Positions 38,275-48,487 of a stretch of 64,000 bases of DNA are shown one piece after another. The position numbers and the translations under genes were made by a program. The stretch covers positions 1,240,001 through 1,304,000 of the forward strand of contig NZ_JAVAJF010000001.1 of NCBI RefSeq assembly GCF_030718085.1, given 5' to 3'. This stretch comes from Marinobacter sp. MDS2. Its GTDB lineage: Bacteria; Pseudomonadota; Gammaproteobacteria; Pseudomonadales; Oleiphilaceae. Below the pieces are notes generated by a model. The model was not told the origin of the DNA. It saw only the letters and a program-made list of their open reading frames with translations, and made no database searches. How positions within the stretch are numbered: the first letter of the stretch is position 1; each line of letters starts with the position of its first letter.

Positions 38275-38739
38275 ATGAAAAAACTGATCGCAGGTGCAAT
38301 TCTTCTAGGTGCTTCTTCTATGGCCTTCGCGCAGCCGGGCTGTGGTGTCGGTGCCATGATCTGGAAGGGACAGTCTGGCATTGCTCCACACGTGCTGGCA
38401 GCGACCACCAACGGAACCTTTGGTAACCAGACCTTTGGTATGACCACCGGTACTTTGGGTTGCTCCACCAACCAGTCCGTGCAATCTATGGCTATGTACA
38501 TGGACAGCAACATCGACAAGGTTGCCCGTGACATGTCCCGCGGCTCCGGTGAAAACCTGGACACTCTCGCCGTACTTCTTGGCGTAGAAGAAGCGGACCG
38601 CGCTGACTTCCGTCAGGTACTGCAGGATAACTTCGCAACCATCTTCCCGAACTCTGAAACCACTTCTGGCGAAGCGGTAGACGCAATCGTAGCCCTGCTT
38701 GAGCAGAACAAATCTCTGAGCAAATACGTGGCGGCCTAA
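38275..38739 (+). CDS. DUF3015 periplasmic protein
   Basis: 154 residues with signal peptide MKKLIAGAILLGASSMAFA. The mature part starts QPGCGVGAMIWKGQSGIAPH, a DUF3015 hallmark, and has a second Cys in TGTLGCSTN, suggesting a disulfide. AAGGAG precedes the ATG. A TATACT at 38154-38159 with a weak -35 may be its promoter. It is followed 35 nt later by the DUF4105 gene, an association suggesting shared envelope work; function unknown. Confidence 0.85.
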   Translation: MKKLIAGAILLGASSMAFAQPGCGVGAMIWKGQSGIAPHVLAATTNGTFGNQTFGMTTGTLGCSTNQSVQSMAMYMDSNIDKVARDMSRGSGENLDTLAVLLGVEEADRADFRQVLQDNFATIFPNSETTSGEAVDAIVALLEQNKSLSKYVAA

Positions 38740-38774
38740 TCGCCTAACCCCGAAGGATTGAACCTGCGCCACGG

Positions 38775-40688
38775 ATGGCGCACTATCCTATTCTTCACTC
38801 AAACCGGATGTACCAAACACCCATGGGCTACCTCTTGCGCACTGGGCAGGCTGCATTATGGCTTGCTGGCACCTTGGCAACCCACACTGCCTTCGCTTCA
38901 AACCTTGAAAACCTGCACGAACATCCCGTTTGGCTCACGCTCGGCCACTATCACGAAAATCGTTTTGGTTCCGGCTACACCAGTCAGGCCGACGATCCTG
39001 CGTTTTTCCTGAGCGAGGGCGGCAAGACTAATCCCCAGGCAGAACTCGAAGCGACGCTTGCCGCCATACAACAGCCCGGCAAAGGTGACGACCACGCCCG
39101 GTGCCGCTTCCCTGCCCGGGATGCCTGGCTGCGTGACCAGCTCGACTTGCCCGAGGAACCAGTAAGCTGCCCGGCGTATGACGACTGGGCGGACACCTTG
39201 AATACTGAAAAAGTGACGCTTGTATTTGCCGCGTCCTACCTGAACAGCCCGTCGTCCATGTTTGGTCACACGTTTCTGCGACTAGACCCTCCCCAAGACG
39301 ACAACGAAACTGATCTGCTGTTGGCAAATACCATCTCCTATGCCGCCGACGCGGCCGAACACGACAGCGAACTGCTGTTCGCCTATCGCGGCATCTTCGG
39401 AGGCTACCCGGGCATTACGGCGATCAAGCCTTATTACGAAATGATCCGCCTGTACAACGACATCGAACACCGGGATTTGTGGGAATACACCCTGAATCTG
39501 AGCCAGCAGGAAGTCGACACCATGCTGACCCACACCTGGGAAATTCAGGACAAGAACTTTGATTACTATTTCTTCGACGAAAACTGCGCCTACCGCTTAC
39601 TGGCACTCATCGATGTGGCTCGCCCAGGCACAGACCTCTTAGAAGAAGTGAGCACTCACGCCATACCCTCCGATACGGTGCGCTGGGTGCGTGACAAAAA
39701 CCTGGTAGAAAGCATCCATTACCGCCCGTCCGCCGCGACAGCGGTTAGCCACAGTCTGGAATCCCTGCCGGACGACCACCAAACCATTGCCGCTGCAATC
39801 GCCAACGGCTACGTGAAGGTAGGCGATCCGGAGGTACAACAACTGCCTGTCGGCGAAAAAGCCCGCTTGCTGGATGCCACCTACGACTACGTGCGCTACC
39901 AGAGCGAAGCCGACAATTGGCCGCGAGAGTTTGCGGCACCGTTATCGCACCAGCTGTTGGTTACCCGCAGCCAAATCGACAACGCCAAACCGATTCCCCC
40001 GGTGGCAGAACCAACCGTGCGAGACGACCAGGGCCACGACACATTCAGACTCAGCCTGAGTTCCGGCCAATTGGCTCACAACGAATTCACTGAACTGACC
40101 ATCCGGCCGGCCTATCACGACGTCGTTGATCCCCCCGAAGGCTACCGAACCGGTGCGCAGCTGCAATTCCTGCGACTGGATGCACGGCTCTATCACGACA
40201 ACGATGAACTGCAGGTCGAACAAATCACCGGCGTCGAAATACGCTCCTTGAGCCCCCGCAACCAGTTCTTCTCGCCCACGTCCTGGCAAGTCGGCTTCGG
40301 CGGCCGCCGCACCGACACGGGAACCCAGCGGGTGCTCGCGCCATATCTGGAAGGTGGAGCCGGAGGCAGCTGGAGCCTCGGCGACAACAGCCAAGTCTTC
40401 GCCCTGGCCACGGCTGATCTTGAAATCGACGATGACATCCGCCGCGGCTACGACTTTGCCCCGGGCGCAGACCTTGGCGTACTGCACCAAAGCCCCCGCG
40501 TCAGCCTACTGGGCGGAGTTAAAACCAAAGCGTGGATCGTCAGCAGCCAACACCGCCAAGACCAGCTCTACCTGAAAGCCAACTACCACATCGGCCGAGA
40601 ATTCAGCCTATTCACCGAATTCACCCGAGAAGACCACTTCGACAGGTACCAAAGCACATGGCAGGCAGGCATCCACGCGTACTTCTGA
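38775..40688 (+). CDS. DUF4105 / Lnb N-terminal domain protein with C-terminal beta-barrel
   Basis: A 637-residue envelope protein. After a hydrophobic signal (AALWLAGTLATHTAFA) the central part carries the DUF4105 motifs SPSSMFGHTFLRL (His165) and YFFDENCAYRLL (Cys271), the likely His/Cys active pair of the Lnb-type lipoprotein N-acyltransferase domain. Residues from about 400 look like an outer-membrane barrel and the chain ends ...GIHAYF. Start uncertain: ATG 38775, 38808 or 38823, none with a strong ribosome site. Linking it to lipoprotein acylation is from the domain name, not shown here. Confidence 0.8.
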   Translation: MAHYPILHSNRMYQTPMGYLLRTGQAALWLAGTLATHTAFASNLENLHEHPVWLTLGHYHENRFGSGYTSQADDPAFFLSEGGKTNPQAELEATLAAIQQPGKGDDHARCRFPARDAWLRDQLDLPEEPVSCPAYDDWADTLNTEKVTLVFAASYLNSPSSMFGHTFLRLDPPQDDNETDLLLANTISYAADAAEHDSELLFAYRGIFGGYPGITAIKPYYEMIRLYNDIEHRDLWEYTLNLSQQEVDTMLTHTWEIQDKNFDYYFFDENCAYRLLALIDVARPGTDLLEEVSTHAIPSDTVRWVRDKNLVESIHYRPSAATAVSHSLESLPDDHQTIAAAIANGYVKVGDPEVQQLPVGEKARLLDATYDYVRYQSEADNWPREFAAPLSHQLLVTRSQIDNAKPIPPVAEPTVRDDQGHDTFRLSLSSGQLAHNEFTELTIRPAYHDVVDPPEGYRTGAQLQFLRLDARLYHDNDELQVEQITGVEIRSLSPRNQFFSPTSWQVGFGGRRTDTGTQRVLAPYLEGGAGGSWSLGDNSQVFALATADLEIDDDIRRGYDFAPGADLGVLHQSPRVSLLGGVKTKAWIVSSQHRQDQLYLKANYHIGREFSLFTEFTREDHFDRYQSTWQAGIHAYF

Positions 40689-41521
40689 GCCCAAAAACGC
40701 TCACCAGCGTTTTCTTGGTGTTTTTGGCACTGCTGCAAACCGGTTGCAGCAGTGTTTTCTTCTATCCAAACAACACCACCTACATCACCCCGGACCGACT
40801 CGAACTGGACTACGAAAACGTCTTCCTGAACACCCCCGACGGCGAAACCCTCCACGGCTGGTGGCTACTCGCTAAAACTGACGGCCCGCCAAAAGGCACC
40901 ATTTACTACCTCCACGGCAACGCCCAAAACGTAAGTGCTCACATACTCAACATCGCCTGGCTGCCAGAGGAAGGCTACAACGTCTTCACCATAGACTACC
41001 GAGGCTACGGCCAATCCACCGGCGCTCCCGACATCGAAGGCGCCCTGCACGACGTAGAAACCGGCCTGCGCTGGCTTGCCGAACACCATACGGATCAACC
41101 GCTCTTCCTCCTCGGCCAAAGCCTCGGCGGCGCACTAGGGATTGCCCTTGCCAACGAATGGGTACAACGCAACGAACAACCCGAACTCAACGGCGTGATC
41201 CTGGACGGCACCTTCTCCGGCTTCCGCTACATCGCCCGCGAAAAACTCAACAACTTCTGGCTAACCTGGCCCGTCCAATACCCCCTGAGCTGGACCATCC
41301 CCGACGACTACGAAGGCGTCGATCGCATTGCAGGCATAGCACCCGTGCCGGTTATGATCATCCACAGCATCCGGGACGGCATCATCCCGTTCCACCACGG
41401 CACAAGGCTCTATGATGCCGCTGAACATCCCAAAGAATTTCTCCAGACGGACACCCCCCACGCAGCCACATTCGTGATTCCTGCGTACCGTGAGGCGGTT
41501 CTGGAGTTTATGGAGAAATGA
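40658..41521 (+). CDS. Lipoprotein alpha/beta hydrolase
   Basis: 287 residues with a lipobox LLQTGC (Cys30). Catalytic triad candidates: Ser155 in GQSLGG, Asp in SIRDGIIPF, His in TPHAATF; the oxyanion HGNAQN is present. This is the serine aminopeptidase S33/YfhR-like hydrolase group. The ATG at 40658 lies inside the end of the DUF4105 gene (31-bp overlap), supporting an operon. Substrate unknown, perhaps a lipid or acyl ester in the periplasm. Confidence 0.83.
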   Translation: MAGRHPRVLLSPKTLTSVFLVFLALLQTGCSSVFFYPNNTTYITPDRLELDYENVFLNTPDGETLHGWWLLAKTDGPPKGTIYYLHGNAQNVSAHILNIAWLPEEGYNVFTIDYRGYGQSTGAPDIEGALHDVETGLRWLAEHHTDQPLFLLGQSLGGALGIALANEWVQRNEQPELNGVILDGTFSGFRYIAREKLNNFWLTWPVQYPLSWTIPDDYEGVDRIAGIAPVPVMIIHSIRDGIIPFHHGTRLYDAAEHPKEFLQTDTPHAATFVIPAYREAVLEFMEK

Positions 41522-41579
41522 AGTGCCACAAAAAGTGCACTTGCTAGGCAGCTGTAGCAGCCACACAGAGTCTGATGCG

Positions 41580-41685
41580 GAGGTTGGATGAGCCCTTCCC
41601 AAAAGTCTTGAGGGCCAAGGACGGCCCGAAAGAAGCGCACATGGATGTGCTCGTAGCGTCTTTTGGGAAGGGCTCATCCGGCCTC
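41580..41685 (-). repeat. Structured intergenic repeat, copy 2 (inverted)
   Basis: Perfect 20-nt arms at 41586-41605 and 41660-41679, extended by four pairs (41580-41583 with 41682-41685) after two T-G positions. The 54-nt core (41606-41659) is the reverse complement of the copy 1 core with seven differences. Two of them form a pair change in the second hairpin: A-T becomes G-C (GGGCC/GGCCC). It lies between the convergent ends of the hydrolase and pnp. Confidence 0.9.
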
Positions 41686-41718
41686 AGCACGACCCCCAAG
41701 CTAAACCGCATAGAAACG

Positions 41719-41744
41719 AAAAAACCCGCCAAAAGGCGGGTTTT
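41719..41744 (-). terminator. Intrinsic terminator of pnp
   Basis: AAAACCCGCC-AAAA-GGCGGGTTTT; on the minus strand the stem ends in six T. 21 nt past the pnp stop. Confidence 0.92.
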
Positions 41745-41764
41745 CTCAAGACAAACCAGAAATC

Positions 41765-43885
41765 TTAGTCAGCGAATTCAGTTGCCTGCTCGCCTTCCTT
41801 AACTTCCTTCATCGACAGCTTAACGCGGCCACGGTTGTCCACATCCAGAACCTTAACCAGAACTTCCTGACCTTCGCTCAGCTCATCAGTCACGTTCTCG
41901 ATACGACGCTCAGAGATCTGGGAAATGTGCACCAGACCATCCTTGCCAGGCAGAATGTTCACAAACGCACCGAAGTCCACAATCCGCTCAACGCGGCCCT
42001 TGTAGATAGCGCCCACTTCGATCTCAGCCGTGATTTCCTTAACACGATTCATCGCCGCCTGAGCCGCTTCACCGTTCTCGGCGTAGATCTTCACATTACC
42101 GTCGTCATCCAGATCGATAGACGCACCGGTCTCATCACAGATAGAACGGATAGTCGCGCCACCCTTACCGATCACGTCACGGATCTTGTCCGGATGGATC
42201 TTGATAGTGGTGATGCTCGGCGCACGATCAGACAGCTCGGTGCGCGGCTCGGAGATAACCTTGTTCATCTCGTCCAGGATGTGCAAACGCGCAGCCTGTG
42301 CCTGCTCAAGAGCAAGTTCCATGATCTCGTCAGTGATACCGTTGATCTTGATATCCATCTGCAGCGCAGTGATACCTTCTTTGGTACCCGCAACCTTGAA
42401 GTCCATGTCGCCCAAGTGATCTTCGTCACCGAGGATGTCGGTCAGAACAGCGAACTTCTCGCCTTCCTTAACCAGACCCATCGCAATACCGGCAACCGGT
42501 GCCTTGATCGGAACACCCGCGTCCATCAACGCAAGGCTGGAACCACATACGGAAGCCATAGAGCTGGAACCGTTGGATTCAGTGATCTCGGAAACCGAAC
42601 GAATCGCATACGGGAACTCTTCAATAGTCGGCATAACCGCCAGAACACCACGCTTGGCCAAACGACCGTGGCCCACTTCACGACGACCCGGAGTACCTAC
42701 ACGGCCGGCTTCACCGACAGAGTACGGAGGGAAGTTGTAGTGGAACATGAACGGGTCTTTGCGCTCGCCTTCCAGTGCGTCAATGGTCTGAACGTCACGG
42801 GTGGTACCCAGAGTGGTGGTTACGATCGCCTGAGTTTCACCACGGGTGAACAGGGCAGAACCGTGAACAGAAGGCAGAATGCCCACTTCCACTTCGATCG
42901 GACGAACGGTCTTGTTGTCACGGCCATCGATACGCGGCTTGCCATCGATAACTTGCTGACGAACAACCGTCTTCTCAACTTTGCCGAAGTACTTCTTCAC
43001 CAAGTCGGCAGAAGGCTGACCTTCTTCTTCACCGGCCAGCTTCTCAACGGCCGCAGCTTTGATTTCGCCCAGACGCTCGTAACGAGCCATCTTGTCGCGA
43101 ATGGCATAAGCTTCTTCGATCTGCCCAACAAACTCCGCTTTGATCGCATCCAGCAGTCCGGTGTCTTCCGGCTCTGGCTGCCAATCCCAACGCGGCTTGC
43201 CGTTCTCGGCTGCAAATTCTTTGATCGCGTTGATCGCGGTCTGCATTTCTTGGTGAGCGTACAGAACGCCACCCAGCATCTGATCTTCAGACAGGCCTTT
43301 GGCTTCAGATTCAACCATCAGAACCGCTTCATCAGTACCGGCAACAACCATGTCCAGAAGAGAGGTTTCCAGCTCTTCGAAAGACGGGTTCAGGAAGTAA
43401 CCTTTGTCGTTGGTGAAACCAACGCGCGCAGCACCGATCGGGCCGTCAAAAGGAATACCAGAGATTGCCAGGGCAGCAGAAGCGGCCAACATGGCGGCGA
43501 TATCCGGGTCCTGCTTCTTGTCGGTCGACATAACCGTCAGAATCAACTGAACTTCGTTCATGAAGCCAGTCGGGAACAGAGGACGAATCGGACGGTCGAT
43601 CAGACGCGAGGTCAGAGTTTCTTTCTCGGAAGGACGACCTTCACGCTTGAAGAAACCACCGGGGATTTTACCCGCAGCGTAAGTCTTCTCGGAGTAGTTA
43701 ACGGTCAGCGGGAAGAAAGGCTGGCCCGGCTTCGCTTCACGGACACCAACAACGGTACCCAGAACGGAGGTATCACCACAGGTAACCACTACAGAACCGG
43801 TTGCCTGACGCGCTACACGGCCGGTTTCCAGTGTGAAGGTGTGTCCACCCATTTCAAATGTTTTCGTACGTGGTTGCAGATCCAC
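41765..43885 (-). CDS. pnp: Polyribonucleotide nucleotidyltransferase
   Basis: 3'-5' phosphorolytic exoribonuclease and degradosome component. The 706 residues hold two RNase PH domains (about 1-210 and 310-545), a KH domain ([19 protein letters not shown]) and an S1 domain ([20 protein letters not shown]). The start is GTG at 43885 with GCAGGAG six bases upstream. It follows rpsO, but a terminator and a long leader hairpin lie between, so it likely has its own promoter. Confidence 0.97.
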   Translation of the reverse strand: MDLQPRTKTFEMGGHTFTLETGRVARQATGSVVVTCGDTSVLGTVVGVREAKPGQPFFPLTVNYSEKTYAAGKIPGGFFKREGRPSEKETLTSRLIDRPIRPLFPTGFMNEVQLILTVMSTDKKQDPDIAAMLAASAALAISGIPFDGPIGAARVGFTNDKGYFLNPSFEELETSLLDMVVAGTDEAVLMVESEAKGLSEDQMLGGVLYAHQEMQTAINAIKEFAAENGKPRWDWQPEPEDTGLLDAIKAEFVGQIEEAYAIRDKMARYERLGEIKAAAVEKLAGEEEGQPSADLVKKYFGKVEKTVVRQQVIDGKPRIDGRDNKTVRPIEVEVGILPSVHGSALFTRGETQAIVTTTLGTTRDVQTIDALEGERKDPFMFHYNFPPYSVGEAGRVGTPGRREVGHGRLAKRGVLAVMPTIEEFPYAIRSVSEITESNGSSSMASVCGSSLALMDAGVPIKAPVAGIAMGLVKEGEKFAVLTDILGDEDHLGDMDFKVAGTKEGITALQMDIKINGITDEIMELALEQAQAARLHILDEMNKVISEPRTELSDRAPSITTIKIHPDKIRDVIGKGGATIRSICDETGASIDLDDDGNVKIYAENGEAAQAAMNRVKEITAEIEVGAIYKGRVERIVDFGAFVNILPGKDGLVHISQISERRIENVTDELSEGQEVLVKVLDVDNRGRVKLSMKEVKEGEQATEFAD

Positions 43886-44003
43886 AATTTACTCCTGCTT
43901 TCAACTGTTTAATACGTGGCTGATAACTGAACGATTCAGCATAGCCCGTGTTTTCCATTTATGCCGCAGCAGTCTGAACTGTGAACCAAAAGGCAACCCG
44001 TCT

Positions 44004-44064
44004 GAAAGCTAACAGGCTGTCGCAAAAACCCGGCAACGCCCCGGCTTTTCGACAACCTGCTTTC
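44004..44064 (-). promoter_or_regulatory. pnp leader double-stranded hairpin
   Basis: On the minus strand GAAAG / CTTTC and CAGGTTGTCG / CGACAGCCTG (one G-U pair) flank a further AAAA/TTTT and CCGG/CCGG helix. The near-continuous stem of about 20 pairs lies 119 nt upstream of the pnp start. The E. coli pnp leader has a comparable RNase III-cleaved stem needed for autoregulation. No other gene lies in the 343-bp pnp-rpsO gap. Confidence 0.6.
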
Positions 44065-44170
44065 AATATCGGCTTTCCATTACGACAGGGAAAATCCTTT
44101 GGTGTCACGGACAAATCAACTGCAGCAGATGACCGCCTGGTTGCCTTACCAGCAAGCGCAGACAGCGGGG

Positions 44171-44209
44171 GAGAAAACTCGGCTGGCCACGGGAAACCCC
44201 GGGCCAGCC
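44171..44209 (-). terminator. rpsO terminator
   Basis: GGCTGGCC and GGCCAGCC arms with an inner GGG-AAA-CCC stem, 19 nt past the rpsO stop; on the minus strand GAGTTTTCTC follows. T-tract moderate. Confidence 0.7.
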
Positions 44210-44228
44210 TTCAGGTCACTAAATCCGA

Positions 44229-44498
44229 TTAGCGACGCAGACCCAAACGCTTGATCAACTCAAGGTAACGGTCAGCATTCTTACGCTTCAGGTAGTCCAG
44301 CAGCTTACGACGCTGGTTTACCATACGGATAAGACCACGGCGGGAATGGTGATCCTGCTTGTTGGCCTTAAAGTGATCCTGCAGCTTGTTGATGTTAGCG
44401 GTCAGCAGAGCCACCTGAACTTCAGGGGAACCGGTATCGCCTTCACCTTGCTGAAAATCGGTAACGATTTGAGCTTTCTCACTGGCAGAAAGTGCCAT
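44229..44498 (-). CDS. rpsO: 30S ribosomal protein S15
   Basis: 89 residues, exactly the S15 length, beginning [20 protein letters not shown] and containing [20 protein letters not shown] and [12 protein letters not shown]. Binds the central domain of 16S rRNA. The ATG at 44498 is used; the open frame extends four codons upstream without a ribosome site. Confidence 0.97.
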   Translation of the reverse strand: MALSASEKAQIVTDFQQGEGDTGSPEVQVALLTANINKLQDHFKANKQDHHSRRGLIRMVNQRRKLLDYLKRKNADRYLELIKRLGLRR

Positions 44499-44575
44499 AT
44501 TACACCTCATTGTTTGCGATGCTGAAAAATCCGGCCGAACCGCGCATCTCTACAGCCCGGCTACACAGCGGCAGC

Positions 44576-45499
44576 TTATCTGCCGTTGTTCTTGACCAGC
44601 CGACGAGGCACCAGCACGGTGTCTTCGCCTTCCGGTTGAGCTTCCGCCAGCCCGACAAAGGAATGGTTGCCGTAAACGCGCACAAATCCTTCAAAGGGCT
44701 GACCGGGTATTCTAACTGGTTGCCCGTTCAATATCGATACCAGCGCCGGGCCTGAAAGCCGGTGTTCCGGAAACATGGTCAGCGCACTTTCCGGTGGTAA
44801 CAACAGCCCGTCAAGGCTTTCGTCACGCTCACGCATGGCTTCAAGGGTTTCGACATTCTGAACGTTTTCAAGGGTGTAACCCGCCGCCAAGGTACGACGC
44901 AAAGCAACCACATGCGCTCCGCAACCCAACTGTTCGCCAATGTCTTCGACTAATGAGCGGATGTACGTACCTTTGGTGCAGGTTACCGCCAGATCGAGCT
45001 CATTGTCGCGAACCGCAAGCAGCTTCAGTTCATAGATGGTAACGGGCCGTGCCGGGCGCTCAATCTCGATGCCTTCCCGGGCGTATTCATACAGAGGTTT
45101 GCCCTGATGCTTAAGCGCGGAATACATGGATGGAACCTGTTGAATGTCGCCCCGGAAGTTTTCCAGAACGGCTTCTACATCGGCTTCTGTAAGAGAGGGA
45201 ACGGGCTTTTCTTCAACCACAGCGCCTTCGGAATCCCCGGTCTCTGTACGAACACCTAAACGGGCCGTGGTGATATAGGCCTTATCGCTGTCCAACATCG
45301 TCTGGGAAAACTTGGTGGCCTCACCGAAGCACAAAGGCAACACGCCAGTGGCCAACGGATCAAGCGCACCGGTATGGCCCGCTTTTGCGGCTCCATAGAG
45401 GCGCTTGACCTGCTGAAGAATACCGTTAGAAGTGACACCCTGGGGCTTATCGATCACCAGGATGCCATTTACGTCACGACCTTTACGTCTTCGACTCAA
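44576..45499 (-). CDS. truB: tRNA pseudouridine-55 synthase
   Basis: 307 residues. The catalytic Asp47 is in [12 protein letters not shown]; the N-terminal [16 protein letters not shown] and the C-terminal PUA-like part are seen. Forms pseudouridine 55 in the T-loop of tRNAs. It overlaps rbfA by 4 bp (ATGA). Confidence 0.96.
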   Translation of the reverse strand: MSRRRKGRDVNGILVIDKPQGVTSNGILQQVKRLYGAAKAGHTGALDPLATGVLPLCFGEATKFSQTMLDSDKAYITTARLGVRTETGDSEGAVVEEKPVPSLTEADVEAVLENFRGDIQQVPSMYSALKHQGKPLYEYAREGIEIERPARPVTIYELKLLAVRDNELDLAVTCTKGTYIRSLVEDIGEQLGCGAHVVALRRTLAAGYTLENVQNVETLEAMRERDESLDGLLLPPESALTMFPEHRLSGPALVSILNGQPVRIPGQPFEGFVRVYGNHSFVGLAEAQPEGEDTVLVPRRLVKNNGR

Positions 45500-45927
45500 G
45501 CGTCTCGCTCCGAACTGTCCGTGTCAGTATCGTCACTGTCGTCTCGACTAACGGCAGGCTGATCACCCACAGCTTCGCGGATCAGCTGATCCAGCTTACG
45601 GCTATGGCCAAGCAAACTGTCGAAGTGGAAGCGCAGCATGGGTACGACCCGCAACTTCATCGCACGCGCCACTTGGCCTCGCAAAAATCCGGATGCTTTA
45701 TTCAGCACTTTCAGGGACTCCTGAACTTCCGGAGATTGCTCGGTTAGCTCTTCGGTCGACAACAGCGAAACGTAGATATCCGCATAGCCCAAATCACGGC
45801 TGACTTTGACATCATTCACCGTGATCATGCCAACGCGAGGGTCTTTCACCTCGCGCTGGATGATCTGGGCCAGCTCACGTTGCATCTGATCGCCAATGCG
45901 ATCGATGCGACTGTAATCCCGTGCCAT
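45496..45927 (-). CDS. rbfA: Ribosome-binding factor A
   Basis: 143 residues with the KH-like RbfA fold: [20 protein letters not shown] and [11 protein letters not shown]. The C-terminus is acidic ([17 protein letters not shown]). Needed for 30S maturation at 16S 5' end. Overlaps infB by one base. Confidence 0.95.
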   Translation of the reverse strand: MARDYSRIDRIGDQMQRELAQIIQREVKDPRVGMITVNDVKVSRDLGYADIYVSLLSTEELTEQSPEVQESLKVLNKASGFLRGQVARAMKLRVVPMLRFHFDSLLGHSRKLDQLIREAVGDQPAVSRDDSDDTDTDSSERDA

Positions 45928-48467
45928 TAGGCCCCCGTAGATTCGAGCTGACGTTCAACGCGAACGCGATCGAAGACTTCGATCTGGTCGCCCACTTTCA
46001 CATCGTAACCCTTAACACCGATACCACATTCCATACCGTTACGTACTTCTTGTACGTCGTCTTTGAAGCGGCGCAGTGATTCCAGCTCGCCTTCAAAGAT
46101 CACTACGTTGTCACGCAGTACACGGATCGGCTTGTTGCGGTAGACATTACCCTCGGTAACCATACAGCCAGCAACCTGACCGAACTTCGGTGAACGGAAT
46201 ACATCACGCACATCGGCAATACCAACGATGTCTTCGCGGAATTCCGGCTTCAGCATGCCCGTCAGAGCCGCTTTAACGTCATCCAGCATGTTATAGATGA
46301 TGCTGTAGTAACGCAGGTCCAGGCCTTCCTTCTCGACCAAACGCTTCGCCGCTGTATCAGCACGAACGTTAAAGCCGAAGATAACCGCGTTGGTAGCCAT
46401 GGCCAGGCTGATATCGGTTTCAGCGATACCGCCGACACCGGATGACACAACCTTGACCTGAACTTCGTCGTTACCCATATCACGCAAGGCTTTGGTGATC
46501 GCCTCAAGGGTACCGCGTACGTCGGTTTTCAGAACAACGTTGAGGGTCTTAACCTCATCCTTGCCCATGTTTTCAAACATATTCTCAAGCTTGGCGGCTT
46601 GCTGACGCTGCAGACGGTTCTCGCGCTCGCGAGTCTGACGCAATTCGGCCAGCTCTTTGGCCTTCTTCTCGTCGGAAACGGCGTAGAACTCGTCACCGGC
46701 ATCCGGCGTACCGTTCAAGCCCAGGATCTCAACCGGGATTGAAGGGCCCGCAGACTTAACCTGTTTACCGGCTTCGTTAGTCATGGCACGAACCTTACCG
46801 AAGAAGGAACCGGCAACAACCATCTCACCCTGGCGCAAAGTACCGTTCTGAACCAGAACCGTCGCAACCGAACCACGACCCCGCTCCAGGCTGGATTCAA
46901 CAACCACACCTTTCGCAGACGCGTCTGGAGAAGCTTCCAGTTCGAGCACTTCGGCCTGAAGCAATACAGCTTCAAGCAGATTGTCGATACCAGAACCGGT
47001 ATGCGCGGAAACCGGTACGAACTGAACATCACCGCCCCAGTCTTCAGGAATAACATCCAAAGCCGACAGTTCGGTTTTGATGCGGTCAGGATCGGCTTCT
47101 TCTTTGTCCATCTTGTTGATGGCAACAACCAAAGGAACACCGGCTGATTTGGCGTGTTCAACCGCTTCTTTAGTTTGTGGCATCACACCGTCATCGGCCG
47201 CTACAACCAGAATGACGATATCGGTGCACTGAGCACCGCGAGCACGCATCGCCGTGAAGGCTGCGTGGCCCGGGGTATCCAGGAAGGACACCATGCCGTG
47301 ATCGGTTTCAACGTGGTAGGCACCAATGTGCTGGGTAATACCACCGGATTCGCCAGCCGCCACTTTGGTGCGACGAATGTAATCAAGCAGCGAGGTTTTA
47401 CCGTGGTCAACGTGACCCATCACGCTCACAACCGGAGCACGCTTGATCTTTTCTTTGCCTTCGTCCTGATCAGTGATGTTGCTCAGCACTTCTTCTTCAA
47501 GTGCGTCGTCACTGATACTAACCGGCTTGTGACCCAACTCTTCCGTCACCAGGATCGCAGTTTCCTGATCCAGAGGCTGGTTGATGGTGGCCATCACGCC
47601 CATTCCCATCAGAGTCTTGATGACATCAGCGGCTTTAACAGCCATACGCTGGGCGAGATCACCAACAGTGATCGTTTCGGGAATCTGTACTTCTCTTACC
47701 ATGGGCTTGGTTGGCCTCTCGAAAGCATGACGCTTTTCTTTCGTTTTCTTTTTGGCCCGTAGCTGTTTGCGAGGAACGGTATCGTCATCCTCGGAAATCA
47801 CCAGAGGCTCCTCTGGTCGGCTACGTGGACCGCGATGGCCAGCCTGCTTCTTCTTAGGCTTGCCGTCATCATCATCGCCGCGCTCACGCCCTTTCTCTTT
47901 CTTTTTCTTCGGCTTGCGATCCCGTCCATCGTCTTCTGGCGGAGGCATCGGAATGTCCTCGGGCGCAGTTTCAACGGCTGGCTCTGGCTCTTTCGCTTCA
48001 GGCGCTTTCGGCGCTTCTGCAGCTTCAACCTGCTCTTTCGGCGCTTCGGTTTCTGGCTGAGCTGGTGTTTGCTCAGCAGCCACTTGCGGCGTTTCTTGTG
48101 GAGCTGGCTCTTGCGCGACCGGCTGTTCTACAGGCTCTGTCGGCTTTGGCGCTTCGGCTTCCGGCTCAGGCTGCAGTTCGGCACGCTTGATGTACGTACG
48201 ACGCTTGCGCACTTCCACATTAACGGTTTTGGCTTTGCCCGCTTTCAACGTGGTGGTTGTCTTGCGCTTGAGCGTGATCTTCCGCGGCTCTGCTTCGTCA
48301 TCGCCGTGGCTCTTTCTCAGATAATCCAGCAACTGCTGTTTCTCATCGCTAGACACAGCATCGTTTTCGCTACGGGCTTGTAGCCCGGCTTCAACGATCT
48401 GCTTCAGCAAACGATCCACGGGAGCGCCTACATCTGCGGCCAGTTGTTTTACCGTTACATCAGTCAT
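45927..48467 (-). CDS. infB: Translation initiation factor IF-2
   Basis: 846 residues: N-terminal IF2_N domain ([20 protein letters not shown]), a charged Glu/Pro/Ala- and Lys-rich linker (about 60-240), then the GTPase domain with P-loop GHVDHGKTS and NKMD, followed by IF2 domains II-IV. Delivers fMet-tRNA to the 30S subunit. GGAGAGGAGG precedes the ATG. Confidence 0.97.
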   Translation of the reverse strand: MTDVTVKQLAADVGAPVDRLLKQIVEAGLQARSENDAVSSDEKQQLLDYLRKSHGDDEAEPRKITLKRKTTTTLKAGKAKTVNVEVRKRRTYIKRAELQPEPEAEAPKPTEPVEQPVAQEPAPQETPQVAAEQTPAQPETEAPKEQVEAAEAPKAPEAKEPEPAVETAPEDIPMPPPEDDGRDRKPKKKKEKGRERGDDDDGKPKKKQAGHRGPRSRPEEPLVISEDDDTVPRKQLRAKKKTKEKRHAFERPTKPMVREVQIPETITVGDLAQRMAVKAADVIKTLMGMGVMATINQPLDQETAILVTEELGHKPVSISDDALEEEVLSNITDQDEGKEKIKRAPVVSVMGHVDHGKTSLLDYIRRTKVAAGESGGITQHIGAYHVETDHGMVSFLDTPGHAAFTAMRARGAQCTDIVILVVAADDGVMPQTKEAVEHAKSAGVPLVVAINKMDKEEADPDRIKTELSALDVIPEDWGGDVQFVPVSAHTGSGIDNLLEAVLLQAEVLELEASPDASAKGVVVESSLERGRGSVATVLVQNGTLRQGEMVVAGSFFGKVRAMTNEAGKQVKSAGPSIPVEILGLNGTPDAGDEFYAVSDEKKAKELAELRQTRERENRLQRQQAAKLENMFENMGKDEVKTLNVVLKTDVRGTLEAITKALRDMGNDEVQVKVVSSGVGGIAETDISLAMATNAVIFGFNVRADTAAKRLVEKEGLDLRYYSIIYNMLDDVKAALTGMLKPEFREDIVGIADVRDVFRSPKFGQVAGCMVTEGNVYRNKPIRVLRDNVVIFEGELESLRRFKDDVQEVRNGMECGIGVKGYDVKVGDQIEVFDRVRVERQLESTGA

Positions 48468-48487
48468 ACTGGTCCTCCTCTCCCGAA

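Noticed and set aside
41688..41697. CACGACCCCC shared by the flanks of repeat copies 2 and 3 as an outer repeat
   Set aside because: It has the same direction although the cores are inverted and is absent at copy 1; probably chance.
41927..43912. A 661-codon plus-strand frame opposite pnp
   Set aside because: Antisense shadow of pnp, no recognisable domain or ribosome site.
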